A stretch of 64,000 bases of DNA from Allolobophora icterica (GCA_963556255.1 OY744604.1:96935261-96999260); one strand, 5' to 3'; positions 51,740 to 63,130 are shown, counted from the stretch's first letter. A program made the numbers and translations. Notes: a model not told the origin generated them from the sequence alone.

Positions 51740-52048
51740 CATTGGCGGCGATCTGGGGGTGGGTCGAGGGGGACATGTCCCCTACCTTTAGGGGTGGGGG
51801 ACACGCCATACATTTGACCCCCCAAATTTTTAAGAAACACGAAAAAAGGCTGAAAAATGTAATTGCGCGTGAGGGTTTTCACTGCTTTTTTTGACCAGAT
51901 GAGGTAGAAACTCAATTTTTGAGCAGAAGTGTCCCCCGAAAATTTAGGAAAAACTTTTTTGAGACATGAATTCCTAAAAATAAGGTCATCGACCAGACCA
52001 TGGGCAACTTTGTCCTCCCCCACCTCTCAGACAAGATCGCTGCCACTG
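51740..52048. mobile_element. hAT MITE (309 bp) in copy 3 flank
   Basis: The ends are CATTGGCGGCGATCT and AGATCGCTGCCACTG, inverted with two mismatches. The 8-bp duplication CTCATACC lies at 51732-51739 and 52049-52056. The copy 2 flank carries the single site near 41335. It shares an internal GAGACxxGAATTCCTAAAAA segment with 58073-58429. Confidence 0.92.
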
Positions 52049-53690
52049 CTCATACCAAACGACGAAGAACCCAAATTCTTCTCTCTACGCCCCTTTCACT
52101 CCCCTTTTATAGGGTCCCTTAAAAGAGTGTCGCGACCATTCTGGAATCTATCCGACTTTCGATAAATTCCGATTATGTTCGTTTTCAGTCGGGATGACGC
52201 GTGACGCGTGACGCGTGACCAACTAGCGATTAATCATCTTCCAAACACGACATGTCACAATTTATACATAAATACACATATACAAACACACATGTACATT
52301 AAATTATACACATTATCAACCAGTATTATGTTAACTCAGTACATCAAATTAATGGCTTGGAGTGAGGGATTTTTTCCACTGGGATTTTTAAAATGTTCTC
52401 CTGAATTGTGAAAAATTTTCCAGACTCGCAAGGCTTTGTCACTTCATCAGCGACCTTTATGACAATAATGTGAGTTTACCGGCCCTTTTTTGTAATTATA
52501 ATACAAAGTAATCTATCTGATGAGCAGTGATAGTTTACGATGAAGACATGTACATTACATTATACACATTATCAACCAGTATTATGTTAACTTACTCAGT
52601 ACATCAAATAAATGGCTTGGCTGTTTTTTGCAAATAGTAAAAAGTGAGGGATTTTTTCAACTGGAATTTTTTAAATGTTCTCCTTAACTTACTCAGTACA
52701 TCCAATAAATGGCTCGTGACGAGCAGTGATAGTTTATGATGAAGACTGATTACGATAATGTTATGTTTGCTGACGGTTAGTACCATTAAAACTGAGCTGT
52801 ATTTCTACCTCTTAGAAATTTCTTAAGATTGCAACAAGCCGATCAAATTCTTTAGCAATTTACTATAGTAAGTCAAAATGTTTTGAAGTGTTCAACTGCC
52901 GCACATAAACACCATTAGCCTATATAATATAGGAGTCTAAGATGTTCTCAGTAAAGCGTAGGAGGTCTACTAGAATTTCCCTTACGAATGTAATAGGCCC
53001 TAAACTTATTGAAGTCTAGTATAGAAAACCGTCAATTGTCATATAAACCACGAGCCATACAAGTGGTACTACCATACGCCCTTCTGAATAAAACATCCTG
53101 TTGCATCAGTTCCCCGGTTCTGAACTTTTGCCACTAGACTTTGTCATTGTGTGGTGCATGTGATCACGTGATCATGTAGCGATTTGCTGCACTGACGGAT
53201 ATATATGAATGATGATGCAGATATCCGATGTCATTTTCCTGCCATCGTACCAATGGGGTCCACGTCATAGTCCTCTCTTCCACATCATTCTCACCCTGGA
53301 TACATGGGTCCCCGCAGAAATTTTTTCTTAGGGGGAGGCGCAACCATGTAGTACAATTTTTTGAAGGAAGCGAACTGCCTGTTGGCTTGTCCATATTTGC
53401 ACATGGGACCCATGAGGGTCCATTTCGGAATATGGACGAATGTTAATGGCATAATTGCATGAAGTCGTAATCGTGAACTCCAAATTTCTAAAGTGCTTTT
53501 AGAAAGCTAAGCGGAGGGAACCAACTTATTCAGGAGCTCTGAGAGAACGGATTTGAAGACATATTTGTGTATTAGTTTAAGCAATTGTCTCGAAATTTGA
53601 ATTCATTCTTATATTAGCATAACAACAGTTGACAATAGTTCACAAAAATGCATAGGCTACTGTGTTAGCACATGTATATATTTTTAGAAT

Positions 53691-55588
53691 GCAGAAACTA
53701 GTGTATGTAATGAACTGTTAGTCTGTTACGGAGAAACTGAATGCTGACTGCACAGCGACACAAGCACATAAAAGGAAACCGAAGCCGTCGACAATTAGGC
53801 CTACTTCCGATTTCGTTCACCATATTTTTCATAAATTCTTTTCTGTGGGCTACTAGTTCGTTTACTCTTTATATTCTCCTTTCCTTTCTACATCGTATTT
53901 TACAAACGGTTGAGGACCAATCCATTCAATTGTGGTCTTGTTTAGTCAGTTCGGGAGTAGGCTACCTGTGATGAGTTTTCTTGAACATGCTCTTTGTAGA
54001 TTAGCACTTACATTTACAATTACTCATCACACACAACTTACATAGTCCGTAATAGGCTCTATATTATAGTTGCAACCACGAAGAAGTTAGAACTCTAAAT
54101 GCGATTGCAGGCTTGTTCCAAAAATCGATCGATCCAGCTTCTAATTTATTTTACATTTTAATCGTCGATCCAGCTTCTAATTTATTTTACATTTTAATAC
54201 TATCAGAAATTCATAATGAAAACATTGATAACAAAGATTATCAATACGAAACAAAGTTACACGGAACGGAACAATTATGGACGGGCTAAAATCCCGAGAA
54301 AAACGGGATTGGGGTTGGGAGGGGTCTAAATAAACACTGAAAACAGTTCAAAACACCGAAATTAAATTAAAATAACTAAATAATTGTTTTAATTTGTAAA
54401 GAAAATACATTGTTTTTTAGGAGCTGAAAAAAGGTGCCGGAACCAGTGATATTTTTCAGCCGGAACGCCGTTACGGCTGAAAAGTATCACTGGTAATATC
54501 ACAAAGCATGTTGTCAACAAAATGATGTCTATGGTTGAGACTTGCAGCAAAGATTAACGCCTATCACTGTGAAACAATACTTTTAAAGTAAATGGACCAA
54601 GTCTCTGGTGTAATGAATAGTCTATCACCTATATTAAGATCATCTGTCCTTCCAATAACACGTCACTACTGCAGGTCTGTAGTGGCTACGGTTCTGCGTG
54701 CAGTCTATAATCGGATCATTGCAAAAAAATCATTCGGATCCATTCATGGAGATGTAAATAGAACTCTGCGCCCGATCCACGGTCGCAGGAGTCATAATGG
54801 CCACTACTCAGTAATAGACAATTGACACGTTAGACAATGACAACGGAGCCACCACGCTGTCTACCTCCTCGCTTGTCCTACCTTATCAGCATATTTATAC
54901 CAAGTCAGTTGAAATGTCAAAATTAATTTCAACCGCAAATGTGTATTCCATTGATGCTTAAATACGGATATCTTTGCGCTCTAACCCTACTCGCACCAGA
55001 TATATGGAATAGACCCATAATTAACTTTCCCCGCCTGTGGTCAGTGGTGTCAAACACGCTATAATTAGGCCTACTCAATGTCATGCTGTTTAACTCATGA
55101 CCCGGTGTTTTTAGGTCACTGTAGGCTACAAGAGATCCTTTGTATATAAGTCACCAAGAAACCAAACGACATCTATTTTAATTATTTAAAATTAATAATA
55201 TTCTTAATTTTATATACTTTGATTCAAATTCTGGGAGGGGGAAGTGGCTCCTTGCCCCAACGTGCGGGCGCCCATACCTGGGTACATTCGTACTTCATGC
55301 TCAACTCCCAGATTAATCGGTAGATGCCGCCGCTGCAGTCATGTACAAGTTAACAGTACATAGTTGTGGTTACAATTGCTTTTGGTCGTTTAGAACAATA
55401 ATGTTTGAATACAGATTCGGACAAGAACTGTTTTCTCAATTGTCTGTTAGCTTAATAGTTGTTCTCACTATAATTAGCATCATCATCGTCATCGCTGTTG
55501 TAAGATACTTATAATGCGCCAAGCGTCATGTGTGTATGTGTATATGTATATGTATACATCATCATCCTGATAAATATACATACTGTAG
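53691..55588. other. Spacer without recognised gene
   Basis: It holds a 37-bp tandem duplication (54129-54165 and 54166-54202) and a hairpin with two 20-nt arms and one mismatch (54443-54462 and 54474-54493). Open frames are short and unlike any family I know. Confidence 0.5.
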
Positions 55589-55899
55589 CATACATACATA
55601 CATACATACATACATACATACATACATACATACATACATACATACATACATACATACATACATACATACATACATACATACATACATACATACATACATA
55701 CATACATACATACATACATACATACATACATACATACATACATACATACATACATACATACATACATACATACATACATACATACATACATACATACATA
55801 CATACATACATACATACATACATACATACATACATACATACATACATACATACATACATACATACATACATACATACATACATACATACATACATACAT
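55589..55899. repeat. (CATA)n microsatellite, about 310 bp
   Basis: An essentially pure tetranucleotide run. Long YIHT or MYVC frames on either strand are artefacts of it. Confidence 0.97.
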
Positions 55900-56339
55900 G
55901 AACGTTTTAATCATATACATCGTTTAGATCTTGAACAGTGCAACCGGAGCTATGACTAACGCGGCCTGCTCTACTGCCGGCTGCCACAGAGCACGGCCCG
56001 CAGTTGCCTGAGCCCGAGCTCCAACGTCATAGCTAATAATTCTGCAGGGCAAAGGTACTTAGGGCCATGATGAGCTAGGGCCTCATGCCGACAATAACAA
56101 GTTATTGTTAGACGAGTTAGAAGCCGAATTATCTAGCGCCCAATTCGATAGTTTCTCTGACAGTGAGGTTCGCTTGACTGTACATGATCACTGGCCAAAT
56201 TTAAGTGCGTTTATTGTCGTTGATTTGAAAAACGACAATAATCATTCGTAAATTCGTTCATTCGTAAATTTATATAGCGACACTTCAAGGGAACTACTCA
56301 GAGGCGTTGAAGGACGAAAGCGAACAGGTGAAAGTATAC

Positions 56340-56494
56340 CTGGTTCAAGGCAAATCGACATCAAAGTTCATAATAACGTGGAACAATATAAAGGAGCGTA
56401 TCACGTGCGTTCACTTGTGCTGCTGCCAGAAGTTCTGACAAATAACCATCTTGAACTGTCGAGGAAACTCTGCGGCTTCAATACATTTCATCCG
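56340..56494 (+). promoter_or_regulatory. Promoter and 5' noncoding exon, GNAT copy 4 (divergent)
   Basis: Only parts of the block shared by copies 1-3 remain: TCAAAGTTCA (56361-56370) and an end AATACATTTCATCCG|GTAAGT at 56494/56495. A good TATA-like AATATAAAGG lies at 56385-56394, about 100 bp before the donor. Confidence 0.4.
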
Positions 56495-57264
56495 GTAAGT
56501 AATGGAGGCTTTTTCATGTCTGATAGAAAATTATGTCTACATCTAGCGCTGTTGTAGCCTTGCCAATTGACATCTGTAAGGAAAATAGAAGCAACCAGAA
56601 ATAAGGTCAAGAAACTGTATTTCAAATTATTTTAAACAAACTAAACTTTAATATGTATGTTAGGAGCCTACATGAGCCTACATCGACGCAATGCCAAAAG
56701 CATCATATGATTTATCATAAAGTCTCAACCTAAAACAGTTGTTTTAGAACAACAGCTCCAACAGCTTCATTTTCTTCCCGCGTGACTCACAGACCAGCAC
56801 TTCCGGTGGACCCCGTCTTTGCGCAGCCCAATATAATCGAAAGCAACAGGTTAACAAATATGCATGACTTTACATATCCGACATCTGTGGCTTATACCGT
56901 TAATGGTAAATTACCATTAAGTTCAAGTTTGTAAACTAGTATCATTTTCCTATTCGGAATAAGACCATTCAGTAATCAGTAATCACGACTGGTGAGAACA
57001 ACATTGTGAATGCAAATCCTTATTAGACAATGCATGACTAAACTGGAGCAACACTATGCATAAGCAATTCAATGTAGGCCAGATATAACAAACATCAGCT
57101 GTAATAAAAAAATTGTTGCATATGTTGTAACCACCATAACAATATTAAAACTCAATTTTGTGGAAGCTATCTAATTTGTAAGCTAATAGGTTTGGCCAGC
57201 AATATGTCCAAACATCCATAAAAAGCAAGTTAAGCAAGGCTAATGATGTTACATTTCTTTGCCG

Positions 57265-57475
57265 AAAAAGGTTAGAAGTCTAGCATAAGATTGCTTGGCC
57301 TGCTGTTATAGGTTAGAGAGCTAGCATAGGATTGATTGGTCGGCTGAAAAAAGGTTAGGGGGCTATGGGATATATGGTTTGGTATCTGGGAATTTATAAA
57401 GAGCCTGTCACAGTGCGAACTATTCAGAGGCCCTAGCATAAGGTTAGCATAAGATTGATTGGCCAGCTGAAAAAA
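57265..57475. repeat. Imperfect tandem repeat with an inserted retroposon tail
   Basis: Three units containing GCATAAGATTGATTGGCC-like sequence start near 57268, 57312 and 57432. Between units two and three lies ATTTATAAAGAGCCT...ACTATTCAGAGGC, which resembles the LINE 3' tail near 47790. Confidence 0.55.
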
Positions 57476-58072
57476 TTAGCCTTACGTTTAGAATGACATG
57501 CAAAGACTTAGCAGGTGAGTTAATTCCAAAGTGTAGCTTAAGCTAATTCACCTTGAACAGTTATACAAGCAGAAGAAAGCCATTAGATGATCTAGATAAA
57601 TAGAGATAAGTCTGGTCAATAGAACAGATCTTAAGTGCCGGATAAACTACAAGGCATTTTTTATAAAATATAAGCCCGAGTTGAAATACGACCTTTGATG
57701 AATAGGAAGCCAATACAAATGAAGACTACTTACATACACACTGTACTTATATTTGGTCCAGAGTATACATGTAGCGGTCGTTCTTGGATACCAAGAATCA
57801 TTCAGTTTACTGGATATTTATATTTACTCTGGCAAATGACAAGTGCGTAAGAGGTATCTTATTGCCTACTTCTTTTCAATAATTTCATGACTGCAAACAC
57901 TTTATATTACTTTCTGCGATCGAGCACCATGCCATCAGTTATCCGGCAATATGGGCCTATATCCTATATTACTTTTCATTCATACTATACGTCAAGGACA
58001 TTATTTTCAGGGCCTGGTTTTGTCCCAATCATTTTCTTTTTCTTTTTTGGTGCCGTCTTATTACTATGTAAC

Positions 58073-58429
58073 CAGGGCTGTAGTCGAGGGTATACGCGGG
58101 TATACAGCGTATACTTACCTCTAGAGAAATTTGAGAGCGTACACTCATGGCTGTAGAGGAGGGTATACGCGGGTATACAGCGTATACTTGGGAACGAAAA
58201 TTTTTCAAAAATGAGAGGTTTTTAAAGGTTTTTAGGGCGAATGACTAAAAAAAAAAGGTCATCAACTTTTTCAGAGACGAAATCGTAAAAAGTCAGAAAA
58301 TTTGAAGGGAATTTGTGAAATTCAGAAATTTTTCTGAGACGAATTCCTAAAAACAGGTCTTCAAATTTTTTTTACGCCGCTGGTCACCGGTAGCGTATAC
58401 TCACCTCAAATTTTACCACTACAGCCCTG
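58073..58429. mobile_element. hAT MITE (357 bp) in intron 1 of GNAT copy 4
   Basis: The ends are CAGGGCTGTAGT and ACTACAGCCCTG, perfect inverted repeats. The 8-bp duplication TATGTAAC lies at 58065-58072 and 58430-58437. The left part is internally duplicated (GGGTATACGCGGGTATACAG twice, 72 bp apart). Confidence 0.93.
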
Positions 58430-58439
58430 TATGTAACAA

Positions 58440-58583
58440 ATAGGCAGCCCTAATTAAGCGGGACCTATGTCCCTTTTGGGTTTTCCCTATTGTATCCCGA
58501 ATGTTTTTTACATTCCGATTGTTGCCTACTGTACTTTTGTATTGAATTCGGATCAATAAAGTTGAATTGAATTGAATTGAATC
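58440..58583 (+). mobile_element. Retroposon 3' end with (TTGAA)n tail
   Basis: The sequence ends in CGGATCAATAAAGTTGAATTGAATTGAA, typical of a LINE 3' UTR with a polyadenylation-like AATAAA and a pentamer tail. It is too short to classify. Confidence 0.5.
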
Positions 58584-59003
58584 CTGTTCGATATGCAGAC
58601 TTTTTGCCACATTGCTATCAGTCCAAATTGTCACTTCTGTTGGGAGCTAAAACATCTGGTTTGAGAAGCTGATGCTGCCGACCATGTTTAGCATCCAACC
58701 GATTAAGTTCAGAAAGCACTTAACACGCGATGCCAATTAACCACTTCGTCGACTGTTGCAAGCATGAAGCCCAATGTAAAAAAAACTATGCATGTAATGC
58801 ATTTTTGTGTTAGATAGCTTAATGTAAAACTACCGTACATAAAATGCATAGTAAGGCTAATTAAATAATGTGTAAAGAGTAATGTAAAGCGTGATATAAA
58901 GCGCAATGTAACAAATAATGTAAAGTGTAATGTAAAGAGAAATTTAAACCAAGTACAATGTGAAATTAACTTACTTCTAAAAGTGGCGCCTAACTGTTGC
59001 CAG

Positions 59004-59325
59004 ATGGCGAAAGAATTCTGTAGAAGTCGAACATACGAGACGAAGCTGATCAGTCACCTGCCGCATGAGTATAGTTTTGCAGATGGATCGAAGTCTTTGG
59101 TCATCGATTACACAACGACCGACCAACTTGGTCAATGTCGGAAGATGATTGAAGAGGCCGCGTTGAGAGGTAGAAGACTTTTTAGTTCTTAAGCAAGGAA
59201 ATCTCATCCACGATTATAGGGATGTGATCCTAAATGTTTATATATTACCATTTATCTCCGTATGTATGTATGTATGTTTGTATGTATGTAGGCTATGTAT
59301 GCATGTATGTATGCATGTATGTATG

Positions 59326-59359
<34 letters not shown>

Positions 59360-61275
59360 TGTATGTATGTATGTATGTATTTATGTATTATGTTTGAATA
59401 CAAAGTTGTGCATGTATGATTGTATTTCCTTTTCTTTGGCAATACTTTGTATTTCTCTGTTAATTTTATATAAAAAATGACAAGTTTTCTTGGTGATTAA
59501 GCTTTTCTGTCACTGGATTTCAGTTTTGTTACTCTCTGCCCACTTCTATTCAATCTGGTTAGCTTCATTTGTCTTTTCAGTCTAGCCTGAAGGCATAGAC
59601 ACGCAAGTTTTAGCTGCACAAACCTCAGCAGGCTGTCTCTTGTTCTCACTCCATGGGTTGAACTTGTGGCTTCTGTGCGCAATCTTTTATCTATGCATTG
59701 AGCTGAAAATGTCTAAGATAGTAAAACTTACTTCTATGTGTTTATGCAAGTTTCTTGTTTCAATGCAGGTGACAACGTGGGAGTTGACGAGTATGAAAAC
59801 GACAGCGAGTCGATTGAGATGCTGTTTGACACATCCGAGATCTTCCAGGCATCCGACCCAGTCACCGGAAGTATCGAAGCCTTTCTGTTAATCCAGCCAT
59901 GCCTCTACCAACGAACTTACGACCCGTGTACAGCCAGCGTCTATGTTTTCCGTACTAAGGAAATAGATGATGAAGTGTACGCGGAGTTGATGAGTCTGGT
60001 GGCTGACTTTGCAAAGGCCATAGACATTGGTTACACTCAATGTTTCACCCAAGTGGCTCTATGTCTTCATGGTCTTTACCTGCAGCTCAGAAGAAGAGGA
60101 TTTCTAGCAGTGGCCGTTCTTCCGAACTGGGTCAACATCGCAGGAGACAGCTTAAAGGACAACGCAATCATGGTTAAGGATTTCGGAATGCCTGAGAGAC
60201 CGGTATCAGATAAATATAGGCTCTTAAAAGTTGTTTTATTCAATTTTCATACTAGGCTATATGTATTTGAGTCTAGGTAAAAAAGGTAAACGGATTATTG
60301 TATTCTCGTAGTTTTTTTCTTATTGCCCTAAGGACTAAAGGAGGCTGAATTTGTCACTTTTACGTGAGGACAGTTTTCAAGTAGTAACTTTGATTCTCCA
60401 GACGCTAGAAACAAAGGCTTTTCCTGGGTTCAACCGTATGCCGAAATCATCGGTAACGTAATTAAGTTGTGATAATTCCGTAGCTAAAAAAGCCTTTGTG
60501 TTAATTACAAGGTCAAGTACGGAAGTCTAAGCCTGCATATGTAATCGGTTTGTTAATACAATTAAGATTAGATTTAGGACGCTGTAGCCTACCGTGTTCA
60601 ATATGAAAATATCTAATTCCTTGTATTTGTTTGCAGATAAGATCGTCTGAAGACGTTGTCAGAATGTTGGAGTCTCATTTTACGCCTGAAAGAGTGTTCA
60701 AAGAATACACAAGCGTCGATATTCCCCAAATTTCAGGCCTTCCTAAAACCTTCCTGGAGAATGGTGCTAAACTGGTTCTTCGTAATGCAAGGAAAGACGA
60801 AGATCATCTTCTGTACGAGATGATTGTCGAAGCGACAGAGAAAGGCGAGGGCTATTCAGTGCATGAATTTCCGTCACTTGACGCTATGCGCTTGGAAATG
60901 TTTGCAAATAGCCACACGGCTCTAATAGAAGAAGAAAAGACGAATAAATTGATAGGATTTCTAGTCTTTCACGATGCTGCCATGTCCCGAAGTGGAAAAG
61001 GAAAAGTATGCGATGAGTCTATAATAGTTAGTGCGGGACTAAGAGGGAAAGGTTTTGGCAGTTCTCTTAACTCAATTTCCCGCTTTGTGAGGACTGTCCT
61101 TGGATACGAGAGAGTGTTGCGGGAAGCTTTCCTTAATAACAGTCGGGTTTTAAAGCTGTGGAAACATGATGACGTTTCTCTGTGTGGAGTTCTGCCAAGA
61201 AGTGCTTTTCAGAAGGGAGTTGGATGGGTGGATTTGGTTTTATCAGTGCTAGAGCTTGAAAAGAAGCCCTGTTGA
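59004..61275 (+). CDS. Tandem two-domain GNAT-like acetyltransferase, copy 4 (412 aa)
   Basis: Coding exons are 59004-59169, 59769-60202 and 60637-61275. Exon 3 begins ATA (Ile), again showing it is internal. The C-terminus stops 11-13 residues early (EKKPC-stop). The following DNA still resembles the lost tail (AAATGTCTATAACTGCAG), so the shortening is recent. The missing tail lies after the GNAT core, so function need not be lost. RGKGFG is kept. The exon 2 acceptor is CAG. Introns and flanks are unlike those of copies 1-3, so this is the oldest split of the four or the most rearranged locus. Confidence 0.85.
59256..59388. repeat. (TATG)n microsatellite in intron of copy 4
   Basis: A TATG tetranucleotide run, interrupted near 59293. 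It is an intronic repeat with no coding meaning. Confidence 0.92.
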
Positions 61276-62246
61276 TGTTCACGGGACAAGAAATGTCTAT
61301 AACTGCAGCACGTTAACTTTGTGTGCAAAGTTATGCTATGCTACCAATGCTATTGTTTAGACCAGATTATACTCCTTTGTGTTCCACTGAACCAGGGAGG
61401 CAATTACTTCAGAGCGGTTTATATTGCAAATTTCTGTGTATCACGAACACAAAACTATGTATCATTCTTCTGAACTTAGTTAATGATGTGGACTTGTTTC
61501 CTTCATGAACTTCACAATGCGTCGTTTTTTACAGAAAGGGTGGTTTACCTTTTACAGTGTTTTTGTTATGCTTGATAGAAGTTATACAATGAAACATAAT
61601 CAATTAGGCCTAATTGATATGTTAATAATAACTTGAACTATATTTTCTTAGCAAAAGAATTGGTCATGGGTATATATTTATTGCTGATCAATTATCTTGT
61701 ATGTGTTAAAAAATGAGCTTTAAGCCTGCTGATCAAACGATAAAATTATCAATGACGACACTAAGTCCATTTGTTAGCCAAAATGTTATCCACTAGGTCC
61801 ATTTTAATAATCCTCTACTGGACCAGTAGATCTGGGGATTTCAGTTTTCTAAAGTAGGTTGTCTTGCCAAATGTCGTAATAAATGCATTCACCCAAAGCA
61901 TTTAACTTTATTGACTCCATCTGACTCACAAATTCATTCACGTACGGATTGATTAATTTTCGTCCTGTTAATCAGGGATTTTGACAAGTTGGTCTTTAAG
62001 GAGAATATAATTTGCAACTTGTGTTAGTGATGTGACAGTTAGACAGCTAATCCGAGCCACTTTCTTGTTTGGCAACACTGTCATACTCCGGTCAGCTGGT
62101 TTTATGCAAAAATAACAATTATTTTAACCATTTGGCCAAATACACGTACAATGCAACAATGTATATACTGTATACAAAATACATTGATGGTATTCTACAA
62201 GATATCCGGAACATCTCCTTGTATGGTGGTGGGGGGGGGGGGGTGC
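61276..62246. other. 3' flank of GNAT copy 4
   Basis: No ORF is supported. Weak echoes of the other 3' flanks occur (AAAATGAGCTTTAAGCC near 61710). A G12-type run lies at 62229-62241. Confidence 0.4.
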
Positions 62247-62540
62247 TCGATGGCGTATTGATTAGCGTGCTTGACTGTCAAATGAAGAGGTCGTTGTTTC
62301 AAATCCCCGCCAGGGCAGAAATTTGGTTCGAGATTTCTGCTCCATCTGCACCCCTAGCCAACTCAGCTATAATGAATAGACTGGCCGTACACTGTCGGTG
62401 GGAAGATGAGATGGTGAGGGAGAGGACTGACCACCCCCTCATATGCCGAGGCTTAGAAAATGAAGTCGCTAACACTTCGTACTCTGGTTGCGTCAGGGCT
62501 AGTTTGTGGGACTGCTTCTCTTCTTCTTCCTTGTATCGCT
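62247..62540 (+). mobile_element. Candidate tRNA-derived SINE
   Basis: CTCGATGGCGTATTGATTAG (about 62247) resembles a tRNA A-box region and GGTCGTTGTTTCAAATCCC (62290-62308) a B box, at about tRNA spacing. No cloverleaf with intact anticodon arm could be drawn, so a tRNA gene is unlikely. The 3' border is uncertain. Confidence 0.4.
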
Positions 62541-62840
62541 GATATTTTATTCTCCACTTAAGACGAACCTTTCTCAAGTTGCTTATCCACCATAGAATGG
62601 CTCTGTCTTTATGGATTGATCTGTATTTTGACCTGTTTACGACTTTGTCTTAGTGCGCCATCGGTAGATGCCCGGTGCATTAGGTACTGCAGGCGTCATC
62701 GAAGTTACCAATTAATAATAATAGAAACTGAATATGGTAATATCTGACTAAAACACTGAAATATACTGACTGCGCACTGTTGAAAGATAGTGTCAAAACA
62801 ATAATTAGGCTAAACGAGTCTCTCTCGGTGGAGAAAAGCT

Positions 62841-62886
62841 AACACTATGCGCTTGGAAGTGCTTGCCAGTGGCTATACGGCGCTAC
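62841..62886 (+). pseudogene. Fragment of a GNAT exon 3
   Basis: It reads TMRLEVLASGYTAL, which matches AMRLEMFANSHTAL of intact copies (copy 1 has NGYAA here). It breaks off next to a LINE remnant. It shows that the array once extended further right. Confidence 0.65.
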
Positions 62887-62904
62887 GGAAGCCCATAGAT
62901 GCGA

Positions 62905-63130
62905 TACGTCCTCCATTGGCTTCCTGTCCAGCATCGCATTCATTACAGGGTCTCCACCATGGCGTGGCATTGTGTTCTAGGGCGAGCCCGGCCTACCTCT
63001 GTAAGCTCTTTACTTTAACTTCCGCTTGTGCGGGGCGCCGTACCTTGCGCTCGATCTCTCGGGGTTATTTTTTTGTCCCCTATGCTCGTACTGCTATGGG
63101 CAGCATATGGCATTCTCCGTGGTGAGTCCT
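62905..63130 (+). mobile_element. LINE ORF2 C-terminal remnant (CR1/L2-like)
   Basis: VLHWLPVQHRIHYRVSTMAW is followed, after a frameshift, by PAYLCKLFTLTSACAGRRTL and SRGYFFVPYARTAMG, the conserved end of this LINE group. It is 5'-truncated and frameshifted. Confidence 0.75.

Larger units (their letters stand above)
50505..53690. other. 3' flank of GNAT copy 3
   Basis: Collinear with 39290-42860. About 780 bp present in copy 2 (roughly 39657-40432) are deleted here at about 50998. A segment starting CATGTACATTA is tandemly duplicated with a 256-bp offset (52291 and 52547). No gene is supported. Confidence 0.65.

Noticed and set aside
54592..54825. 77-codon ORF
   Set aside because: No recognisable motif, no splice context and an ordinary length for chance in this stretch.
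55489..55959. Long frames of YIHT or MYVC repeats on both strands
   Set aside because: They are translations of a pure CATA microsatellite.
62247..62320. tRNA gene
   Set aside because: Box A and box B resemblance only, with no acceptable cloverleaf; a tRNA-derived SINE is more likely.
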